Assembly: GCF_024139115.2 (NCBI RefSeq)
Contig: NC_085140.1
Location: forward strand, 416,404,283 to 416,468,282
Reading direction: 5' to 3'
Source of the DNA: Armigeres subalbatus
Taxonomy: Eukaryota; Arthropoda; Insecta; Diptera; Culicidae
DNA length: 64,000 bases
Positions 12,601-24,800 of the stretch are shown here, one piece after another. Each line of letters starts with the position of its first letter. The first letter of the stretch is position 1. Position numbers and translations under genes: made by a program. The notes under the pieces are model-generated. The model saw only the letters and a program-made list of their open reading frames with translations, ran no database searches and was not told where the DNA came from.

Positions 12601-15600
12601 ATCACAAATGACTAAAAATTCACCATTTTGTAATGTATTTTTCGTATTTTTAAAAAGCTGGATTGTTCTGTTTTAATGAAATCGTGAGGATTAAACTTTC
12701 TAATTTCAAGCAAAAATATGACACAAACTCATCTACAGGTTTTACAATAGTTTCTATGTCACACCTATCCGTGGTCACCCATTGCTCAAATGATAACTGA
12801 TCAATATATTTTTCTTCAAACTCAGCGAATAAAGTATTTTCCAATGATGAAGAATCTGGACAATCCGAACAAGATCGTAGATAGCAATTTGATGTTGTAT
12901 TTTCACACAAAAGACTACCAGTTAACATTTTAATATCCTTTGTTAAATTGATTCTTTTCAAACTATGTAAAATAAGATTAATATTCTCATGGGTTGTGCA
13001 CACACACATTATGTGTTCCTGAATTGGAAAGAAGCTTACATTGCCTTGGCCGAAGGCTTGCAAATGAGGAAAAACCTATTTTAATATTATCGTGAATTTC
13101 CTTGAAGCGTGTGTACGCTTCTTTCAAAGTCGTCATCATTAATCGTTTTTGGATTGCTTGACGCTTTCCATCTTTTTACTGATACATAATCTTTTGACCA
13201 GGCATAGCTCGACTTACTTCATCATCTTCAAAATATTGAACTACTATTTCTTTTGTCTCATCTGTTAATGCAGTACTAGACCTAGTATTTTTGGTTGAAA
13301 GACAGTTATTCTTCAATTGTTTTGCCTCTTTTACTGTATTTCTATTGGTTTTGAACTCATCAATGGCATCCTGAATAGACCACGAACTTGGCAGCATCGA
13401 CAAAATCAATAATTTTTCTTTCCTTGACGTGGCTGCATTCGAGAACATTTCCTTCATATTTATAATTACCTCATCGTAGTCTGTATTTTCCACATCATCA
13501 GGTCCTAATTTGAAGAGGTTTCTTCGTACAGCTTCGTTTATTTCACGGTATTTTTCTCCGGGTAATAAACGTAGTCCATCTTACTCCATTTAATCGGAGT
13601 CACTTTTATCCCAGCTATGCCCTCGTTAAAGCGTTCGATGTTGACCTTTTGGATACACTCATCTTCCGATTGATTTGTTGAAACAGATTTCGCTGATGGT
13701 ACGGTGGCAAGGCTCTCAGCACTTAATACTTCTGGTAATTCCTCAGTTGTTGTCGATACATCTGGCAATTCCTCAGTTGCTGTCGTTTTCGAACTTCCTG
13801 CGCTCTGCTCAACCGATGATATACAGATTGCTCTTTTGTCAACGTTTAGACGGCAGGACGTGCAAATGCGTAAATTTGTATTCAATGTGGACATTGGAGC
13901 ATAACCAGTCGCTTTCAGTTTATCTATGGTGCTTTCGGTGAGATTTCGTAACTCTTTTGAACACTTTTTTCCATCAAACGGCCTACAACAGTTGAGAAAG
14001 CGGCTACTCATGTTGTTCGTAATATTTCAATAAACAAAATCACTTTTAAGTTTTTACTGACTAGTTTGGTGTCATTTGCTTGACCGAAGAAAAAAATTAC
14101 TATAAGATCTTTAACAACCTTAGTAGTAGTAATTTTTTTGCTTTTTCGTGAGCATTGTCATGGTATGTACCTATCATGCATTTGTTGTTGTTGAAGATAC
14201 CCGTTTCCTCCCGATCATAAAGTCTATTCTCTAAGAGGTATATTTTTTGCAGGTAAACTATAGACGTACACGTGTATATAAATCTTTGATTTTGCAGCTT
14301 TTGTCTTAAAATAACATTTCTGATATGTTTCTATCAACGTTATTATCAACAGGTTTCAACACTATTAAAAGAATTTTCGCCAGTCACGTGCAATGAAAAT
14401 TATGACACTATCAATACTTTTGATCACAACACTGGATCGTGTCTAAGTTTCTTATAGATGCTATGAATAATTAAATCAAAATATCATGAAAACAACTTGT
14501 TTAAATCACGTCCCTTAACAATAAAATCTGCATCAAACTGCAATTCTCGAAATAACTTACACAGAAAAAATTTTTTTACTAAATGTGAAAATTGTGGGGT
14601 GTTTGAAATGTCATAACTTTTTGTTTATTAGTTTACCATCACCAAATTTTATGGTAGATAGCTAATATAATGGACCGTTTTCCCTAAAAAATTACGTTCG
14701 AAAAAGATAGGGTTTTGAGATATTTGAGTTTTTGTGACAAAATGATATTTTAAAGGCAAAAATTTTTTTTTTTACTGTGCACATTTTCTTAAGAATCACC
14801 ATTTAGTTGTCTAACTTTGCTGAAAAAATCATAACAATCGAACATTCCGTTTTTGCTGTGCAGCTTTTTAAATATTTTTGAACCATTTTCACATACACCC
14901 TTTTGAAAAGTTAGTCGTGACTCAATATGAAGATTTGATATCGAAAAATGACGATTTAGATGAAATTGAAAAACTGTGCAGAGTTTCAAATATTTTCGAA
15001 ATGGTCGCTCAGGATCGACTGACATGCCCCCGTGGAATGCCTCACCAAATTGAATATTTTCCCTGAAATTTAATTAAATACGCCAAATTGTTCTAAGAAA
15101 AAAAAAAGATTTTCCACTAATTTGCCAATTTTACCTAGTGAAATATTTTGATTCCTCGAATTTCTGTAAGAATTTTTTCAGAAATCCCTTCAAAAAATCT
15201 TTTTGAAAATCCTTCAAGTTTTTGTTCAATTTTTGAAATTATTCCAGTAATTTCTTCGAAAATTTCTTCAGTAAAACTATTAGAAATTGTTTCTACTTCT
15301 CTAGCAATAATATAGGAATTTACCCAGGAAATTCGTTTCAACATCCCTCCAGGCATTCCTTTGGATTTTCGGAAATTTTGTTGGAATATTTTTTTTTTTT
15401 TTGAAAAATTATTAAGGATTGAAATATGTGAAGTCTCGGAAGAGTTTCTAAGGGAAATTTTAAATATGATATTTTCGAAGGAACCCTTGAAGTAATTTCC
15501 GAATGATTCCTAAAAGAATTTCTGAATGTATTTTTGAAGAGATTTCTGAAGAATTTCCTAAGCCATATCCAAAGGTCTCAAGGAATTTATTAAAATTAAA

Positions 15601-17736
15601 AAAAAAATCCTGCATGAAGTTCAAAGGAGTTCCAAGATGTTTCTCCTAGAGTTTTGGAAGGGATTTTTTAAAAAAGGGAGAAGTTCCTAAATAAAGAAAG
15701 TCATAAAAGGAATTCTGCTAAAAGAATTTCGGAAGATTTTACTGAAACAATTTCCGTATATAGGTATTCTGAAAGGAGTCTCCGAAGGATTTTTGAGCAT
15801 TTCTCAAAAGAAAATTGCATTAGGATTAGGAATTTCCTCGGAAATTGGTTTAGGTATTTCTTCGGAATATAATTTGGGAGTTCTTCCAGTAATTTCTCAA
15901 ATTTCCTTCCAAATTTCCCTTGAGAACTTCTTCAAAACATCGTTTCAATTTTCCTAAATTTTTTTTGGGAATTCCTTCCGTCATTTCTCGCGATTTTTTC
16001 AACAACCCTTCCAGAAAATCTTTAGACCATTGGAGATTTCTTTTGAAATTATTTCGAATTTTGTTTTGAGCATATTTTCGAGAATCTTTTCAGAATCATT
16101 TAGAAATTCTTTCAAAAATATTTCGGTTATTTAATTTGGGAACTTATTTGGGAATTCCTGCGAAAAAATCCTTTTTTTCGAAATTCCGTTAGGAAATCGT
16201 ATGAAATTTTCGGTTGAAGCTCCTCCGAAAATTCCTTTAAGATTTCCTATTTTATCCTTCAATAATTTTCATCAAAACTCTTGCAGGAATTTTGGAAGAA
16301 ATTTAATATTGTTTTACTAAGGAATTTCTGGAATTTCTTATATTGTTTTACTAAGGAATTTCATAAATTATTCCCAGAGGAGTTTCAGAAAGAACTTTTG
16401 TATGATTTTCTAAATCATTCTTGGATGAAATACCTGGTGGAATTCCCAAATTTGTTTCAGGAGGAAATTCCAAATGAATTCTTGAAGCAAATTTTAGAGC
16501 ACATTTAGAATAGATTTTCTAGTAGAATTTTTGAATTTTTTCATGAATTTCCTAAAAAAATATTAAAGAAATTCATGAAAAAAAATTCAATTGAATTTCC
16601 AAACAAAAACCTATTGGAATTTTCATATAAATTTCTAGATTTCTACATGAATTCCTTTTGATTCGTGCAAGAATTTCGGGAATTCTTCCATGAATTTCTC
16701 CGGGTTATCGATCGAAAATTTCAGAACAATCGTAAAAAATAGTCGATTCTTCATCATACTTCTTCAGATATTCTCAAGAATTCCTTGGGAATTTACTTCA
16801 AGAGTTGTTTCGGAAATTTCTTAAAGTAGTTTCTCCGGTTGTGGGTCGGGTTGCGTATTTCACTCATAACTTTTTTCAAGTCAACATTATGCAGTAAAAT
16901 GAACACCAAAAGAAAGCTACAGACCTTAGCTAACTTTTCTCTAAAGTAACTACGAACAAACGGAAAAAAGTTGCGGCTACTTTTATAGAGTGTTGATGTT
17001 TGCCCATAAATTGATGAAAAAAGAAAGTTTATTTAGGGAAACTGTTTCGTTTTCCATCTCACTGTACATATATTCATCGCATCGAGAAACAAAAAAATAC
17101 AGCACCGAATTCGTCGCTTTTTTTGCTAACATACGTGCTCAAATCGGAGCTATAAGATGAATCCAAGGAGCAGTAACCGTATTTTAGAAGCCTTCAGTGG
17201 CAAAAATGACAAAATAATGGGCTTCAATTGCAAAATTAAAGTAAATTAGACCGTTACAAATATTATATTGAACTTATGTCCTACTGCTCTCCGAAAGATC
17301 AAGGAGGAGGGATAAAAAATAAATATTAAAATTGAAAAAAATCAAAAAACCCTGATTAATCCACCTAGCGGTGATGGTGCCTTTCTCGTGCATTATAAAA
17401 ATAGTATTTTGGCCATTACTCTTGAGCCCATAGTCCGATCTGGCCAGTTTTCAATAGGAAACAGTGGGAGAGTATTCTGCGTCGAATGCAACTTGTTGCG
17501 AGTAAATCGGTTAAGGATAAGTCCCCGAAAAATGAGTGACATTTTTTTACTCAATTTTTTATAAAAAGAGTGGTATTTTGGCCATAACTTCCAAACCCAT
17601 AGTCCGATTTGACCAATTTTCAATAGGAAACAATGGTAGAGTATCCTGCGTTGAATGCAACTTGTTGCGAGTAAATCGGTTAAGGATAAGTACTTGAAAA
17701 ATGAGTGACATTTTTTTTTGGGCGGGTGCGCACAGA

Positions 17737-17816
<80 letters not shown>

Positions 17817-18759
17817 TCAACTCAATTCGTCGAGCTGAGTCGATAACACTGGGTCTCCGGGCCTTCTATAAAAAGTTTGTTTTTGGAGCGATCATATAGC
17901 CTTTGCCGTACACTTAGTATACGAAAAAGGCAAAAATGGTAAAATTTTCGATCCCATAGTCCGATTTGGCCAATTTTCAATAGGAAACAACGGGACAGGA
18001 CTCTACGTCGAATGCAACTTGTTGTGAACAAATCGGTTAAGGATAAGTGCCCGAAAAATGAGTGACATTTCTTACGCGATTTTTTCGTATGAATTTGTAT
18101 TTTGGCCATAACTTTCGATCCCATAGTCCGATCTGGCCAATTTCAAATAGGAAACAATGGGACAGGATTCTGCGTCGAATGCAACTTGTTGCAAGTAAAT
18201 CGGTTGAGGATCAGTGCCCGAAAAATGAGTGACATTTTTCACGCGATTTTTTCGTATGAATTTGTATTTTGGCCAAAACTTTCGATCCCATAGTCAATCT
18301 GGCCAAATTCAAATAGGAAACAATCGGACAGGATTCTGCGTCGAATGCATCTTGTTGCAAGTAAATCGGTTGAGGGTAAGTGCCCGAAAAATGAGTGACA
18401 TTTTTTACGCGATTTTTTCGTATGAATTTGTATTTTGGCCATAACTTTCGATCCCATTGTCCGATATGGCCAATTTCAAATAGGCAATAATGGGACAGGA
18501 TTCTGCGTCGAATGCAATTTGTTGCAAGCAAATCGGTTAAGGATAAGTGCCCGAAAAATGAGTGACATTTTTTACGCGATTTTTTCGTATGAATTTGTAT
18601 TTTGGCCATAACTTTCGATCCCATAGTCCGATTTGGCCAATTTCGAATAGGAAACAATAAGATAGGATTCTGCGTCGAATGCAACTTGTTGCGAGCAAAT
18701 CGGCTGAGGATAAGTGCCCGAAAAATGAGTGACATTTTTTGAGTAGTTTTGCGCACACA

Positions 18760-18801
<42 letters not shown>

Positions 18802-21800
18802 TCACCTCAATTCGTCGAACTGAGTCGATTGGTATATAACACTATGGGTCTCCGGGCCTTCTATAAAAAGTTTGTTTTTGGAGCGATCATATAGCCTTTA
18901 CCGTATACTTAGTATACGAGAAAGGCAAAAATGGCATTTTATTTTTTTTACTTTCGATCCCATAGTTCGATCTGGCCAATTTCAAAAAGGAAATAATGGG
19001 ACAGGATTCTGCGTCGAATGCAACTTGTTACGAGCAAATCGGTTGAGGATAAGTGCCCGAAAAATGAGTGACATTTTTTACGCGATTTTTTTGTATGAAT
19101 TTGTATTTTGGCCATAACTTTCGATCCCATAGTCCGATTTGGCCAATTTCAAATAGGAAACAATGGGACAAGATTCTGCGTCGAATGCAACTTGTTGCGA
19201 GCAAATCGGTTGAGGATAAGTGCCCGAAAAATGAGTGACATTTTTTGAGTTGTTTTGCGCACACACACACACACACATACACACAGACATCACCTCAATT
19301 CGTCGAGCTGAGTCGATTGGTATATAACACTATGGGTCTCCGGGCCTTCTATAAAAAGTTTGTTTTTGAAGCGATCATATAGCCTTTACCGTATACTTAG
19401 TATACGAGAAAGGCAAAAAGTGGTATTTTGGCCATAACTTCCGAGCCCATAGTCCGATCTGACCAGGAAACAATGGCAGAGTATCCTGCGTCGAATGCAA
19501 CTTGTTGCGAGTAAATCGGTTAAGGATAAGTGCATGAAAAATGAGTGACATTTTTTTCTGTAATAAAAGTGATATTTTGGCCATAGCTTTCGAGCCCATA
19601 GTCCGATCTGACCAATTTTCAATAGGAAACAATGGCAGAGTGTCCTGCGTCGAATGCAACTTGTTGCGAGTAAATCGGTTAAGGATAAGTACCTGAAAAA
19701 TGAGTGACATTTTTTTTGGGTGGGTGCGCACAGACGAACACACATACACACACACACACACACACATACACACAGACATCACCTCAATTCGTCGAGCTGA
19801 GTCGATCGGTATACAACACTATGGGTCTGCGGGCCTTCTATTAAAAGTTTGTTTTTGGAGCGATCATATAGCCTTTACCGTATACTTAGTATACGAGAAA
19901 GGCAAAACTTCTCGGATTTGTTAAAGAATGTTTTGAAAATCCTTAAAATTTCACAAACTTTTTTTGCTACCCCCTCAAAATATTCAAACATTCCACAAGG
20001 AATAACATCTTAAATTACTCTAAGTACACACTACTATTATTTCACAGTATACGGTAATTTTTTACCGAACTTTCAACAGCTGAACGTACGGTAATCTGTT
20101 CGGTAATCGAAAAAAATATTACAGTCCGTTCGGTAATTGGATTTTTGGTGACCTGTCAAAAAGTACCGTACAGTTCGGTAATTAGATTCCTTGACCATCC
20201 GTCAAATTCTACCGTACGTTCGGTAATATAAAAGCCATAGTTACCGGTGGTTCGGTACTTTTTTTGTTTTGAATGTAAATATGATTTCTTTCTCATGTTT
20301 CGGATAACTTTCTATTTATAAGTAATGGCAATAATCAGACATTATTTTGCTATTCCTTTCGTTTAATTTGCAAATATATTGCAAACAAATAACATGAGCC
20401 ATAATTCAAATTTCTACCACTCAAAATGTTTATTCAACGTAGCAACATACCGCCTAGATTTTGATGAGTGTCGTCGGCACCAAATGTATCCCAATAAAAT
20501 GTATGTATTTCGTCTAATGTTTCGACTGAAAAAAAATACATTTTTGAGAAGCAGGTAAAAATAATTAGATCCTGCAACTACCAACCTGTTCTATAATCAT
20601 AATCTAACTAAGGTTTCCGGAAGCTTCTATTTAGCAAAGTGTCTCCAACAACCTTTTAATTTTGAAAATGGCCACCACTATGTGACAGATAGTATTGTTT
20701 TACTGAAGTTCGGTGATTCAAATATAATTTAACGATTTCTCGCTTAACTTTTCAAAAGGTCCTAAGTAACATTTTTTTCATGATTTAATCTGAATAATGC
20801 AATCAATATATTTCATGTTAATCTGTTGATTGCAATACTCAAATTAAATCATGAAAAAAATGTTACTTAGGACCTTTTGAAAAGTTAAGCGAGATTTGTC
20901 CGGTAAAGTTCTTACCGTATTCGGTGATAATTTGTTTATACCGTACGAACTGTATTTTTATCTACCGAAGAATGTCAAAGGATTAAGGAACGATTTTTTT
21001 TACAAAATATCGGTAGAATAAAACAATTTTACCGCACAGTCTGTAATTGCTCATGTTCACCGAAATATTTCGTCAATTTTTTTACCGAACAGCGAAATAT
21101 AATCTGAGTGTGTAATTCATCGGAAATTCCTTCCGTGATTCATTACAAAATTCCTTAAGGAATTTCTTTAAAAATCCTACAGAAAAAAATCAGAAAAACC
21201 TTCAGAAAATCTTTAAGGAATAGTTTGAAAGAAAAAAATGGCTGAATAATACCTAATTCTGTTATTGATAGATTGACACCATACTCTGTTATGAACTAGC
21301 CCTGCATAAGAGGTAAAATACCAAAGGAATAAACCAAAAATTAATATGCACAATACTTCAGGCATGACATATTCTGTTCTAAAATTCTATTTCAATGCCA
21401 AATGCATAACAAATTATTATTCGTTTGGTATTGAAATACCTAAGCATGTTATTGTGTAGCTTGCTGCTGCGCCAGGAAATCACCCATTGCGCATTATTGC
21501 ACTCGGCGAAGGTATCGCCTTACTCGGATCACTGTTGGACTCTGACTGAGGGAGAACGATGCTTGGCTGCTTGCTCGTCACCAACACCAAGACGGCATAA
21601 ACAGCATATAGTATAGAGTGGTATACAACAGGGCTGTCTCGCCCCACACATCCCCCTTTCTCTCCGGCTTTTTTTATTAGTCTCTTGCAATTATAACTTG
21701 TCCTTGGTTTTCTCTTTTATTGTAAATGTATTATTGAGCTTATATTTATTTAAACACTCGGTAAAAATACCACTATAAAGATTTATTTGCCGAAGGAACC

Positions 21801-24800
21801 ATTCAAAGGCCAAGGAAATCGAAAACCATTTTCTACGGAATATTGTCTTATACTCAGGCAACGAACAGATACTTCCGGTTTGAATAGATGAAGTTTCCTC
21901 CAACGGTTGTTCATTCACCTCATTCATATGCTCCAAGATTCAATTTGTACGTTGGTCTTCCTGGTCCTCAACCCATAGAGGGCCATCGCACTTTGTATGT
22001 GGTTGTTAGTACGATTTTCTACTACAATTTTGGCCCGTCAATCTCCAGCTGCTCCACCTCCTACCAAATATTCCACTCTCTCATCTGTCACTTTCCCATC
22101 TAGGGCTAATGCTAATGGCTAATATATATGCCCTTTATTCGGTTTATGTCATTTACCATACCCGTCTTAATCCCTACAGATGCGTCTCCGAATTTCGTCG
22201 CTGGTTCATTCATTTAATTTATTCAGTTTACATCTAAACAGACAACACTGAATCAACAATTTGACGCTACAATACAGACGGAATTCGCTGGTTGGGATCC
22301 TAATACTTGGGTCACTTTTTAGTTGGGCCTCCGCTGGTTGGGCCATGGCCCAACTAAAAAGCAACCGTACGTCAAAATGCAATGTAAACACGAAAAACGG
22401 GATTGGGCGTCACTGGACATCATTTGTGATGTTCAAGTCGAAATACACGTGTTCAAATGGCTGTCAGTTGGTCCAACTAAAAAACCGAATTCGTTAGTTG
22501 GGCCGAGGTCGTGGCCCAACCAGCGAATCGCGACTGTACACGGTTTGAGGCCTGCGCCTGGTCTGCCCACCTCGCCGCTGTGCTCCACGCCGTCTTATTC
22601 CTGCCGGATCGGAAGCGAACACCATCTTTGCAGGGTTGCTGTCCGGCATTCTTGCAACATGTCCTGCCATCGTACCCTTGCGGATTTAGCTACCTTCTGG
22701 ATACTGGGTTCGCCGTAGAGCTGGGCGAGCTCGTGGTTCATTCTTCGCCGATACAACGTCTTCTTGCACACCGTCAAAGATGGTCCTCGTCTATCGTAAC
22801 ACTGCTTCCCAGGCGGGCCCTATCGCACTCGGTTCCGCCCACAAGCATGTACTTTGTCTACGATGCATTCACCACCAGTCCAACTTTTGTTGCTTCACGT
22901 TTCAGGTAGGTGTACAGTTCTGCCACCTTTGCAAATGTTCGGCCGACAATGTCCATGTCACCCGCGAAACAAATAAATTGACTGGATCTGTCATCGCTGG
23001 TATTGATTCCGTAAAGCTGCAGTCAAACAAAGTACGCGAACACAATAACCGCCCTAGTTTCAGCTCCGAACTTCTTCTGAAACGAACTTTCTCTCGGAGT
23101 TTGATCTGTCAAACTTAATGATGCGTTTTTTAGTGCAATTTTATGAGAATCTAGCGCACTTCGTCCGAAGTTGGGTTTCTAGCCTATATCTTGCATGCTA
23201 TGATGGCATAAACACCAGCTATCTCGCATCGACAAAACACGCTAGCAGTGCACCACTATCTTGTGCATCTTCGCATTCGTTCAAAAGCCCTCATTCCTTA
23301 CACAAGCAAAATTATCGGCCACATATAGGGTATCTGTTCCCATATTAATAACAGTCCGTATATTAATCCCAACCGTCAATAAACCAAATTAAAAATCAAT
23401 TTATTTACAATTTCTCACATCGTATGTACACAATAATAGATAGAACACATTCTTGAATGCTTGGAATATTATTCAAAATTTTGTTTATGTAATGTTTCAA
23501 TTCACAATTATCAAATTATTAAAAGATAAAATTATAAAGCACTTTTATTTTCATTTTCCTACCTCTGAACTGATGGTTTGATGCACTGCTCGATTGCTAC
23601 TAGCAGATTCATCTGTTTTCATGTCGTTGTTTTCCACTCAATTTCAAGCTAAAACAATTCTATCCCTTCAAAATTCACTTCACTACACATAAAGCACATC
23701 ACATTTTCACTATGAATATAATAATATTTTAAAAACCAACGCGATTTCCTATAGTTTGATATAGGTTTATTTCGAACAACGTCTAAATTATCCTTGTCCG
23801 TATTCCAAACTGTTTACATGCCTTGCAGTACTCTCAAGGGTTGCCGACCTAATTTTTTTATTTCAAAGCGCTTGAATGAACTTTCACTGTGAAATTCAAC
23901 TCTTATGTTGGTAAAATAAATTATGTCGAAAAGATAAGTTATGACAAACATAAAATTTAACTGATAAGATGGAAAACTGCAACAAAAACAGCAATTTTGT
24001 AATTATATTTCAACTCAAATACAAAACATTGTAGAATTCGGCATCACTGCAATCATATCGTTACGTATACACACAAGTAATAGTGTGCGTATTTTATGTT
24101 GGAAACAGTGTTATTGATATAGGTACAGGCATAGGATTAACTGTTTTTGAATGTTATTGAAATAGGTGCATGGCGGGGATGATGTTTTTTAGCTAAATAC
24201 TTCTATAATGTGATGAAAATTTCATTTTTGAAGTTACCAAATTGTTTTCAATTAAAAATTACATGAGCCGAGCATAATTATTCTCATGTTTCTTGATTAT
24301 TGGGTGAGAAATCAATGCATTTCATATGCGCATTGTCTTATTGTTATTGATATAGGAACAGATACCCTAGCAGATAAACAAATTCTGCATTTATTATCCG
24401 CTTTTTTTCCGTTATTCAATCACACGCACATTCTCTAAAAATAGTGATCGACATCACTATATGTGCCATATTCCGAGTACTGATCAAATTTGACACGATA
24501 TTCTAGGGAGCATCAGAGCTAACGAAATATCAAATTCTTTTTTATATGAAACTGTATCTGAATGATAAATACATCTCAAGACAAGACTGATCACCATCGA
24601 TGCAAACTCATGGTGCAGCTACATTGTCTTCTTTTATATCTTTTCCTGTCATGTACATCGTTTCCCAGGTGGTCATGACTGTAGCAGGTTTCCTCTATCT
24701 TGTCGTTCCGTGTCAAAGCACCAATTCCGTCATTGCTAAACGGTCCTTTTACAAATCATACTAATAGAGTTATTCCATACCAAAGCGTAACTCTTTGAAT

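Noticed and set aside
13675..13941. + strand open frames in the long-TIR transposon
   Set aside because: Antisense to the recognisable transposase N-terminal frame.
18211..18792. 193-codon minus-strand open frame
   Set aside because: It lies wholly inside the 167-bp satellite plus CA tract (poly Cys-Val start); a repeat artefact.
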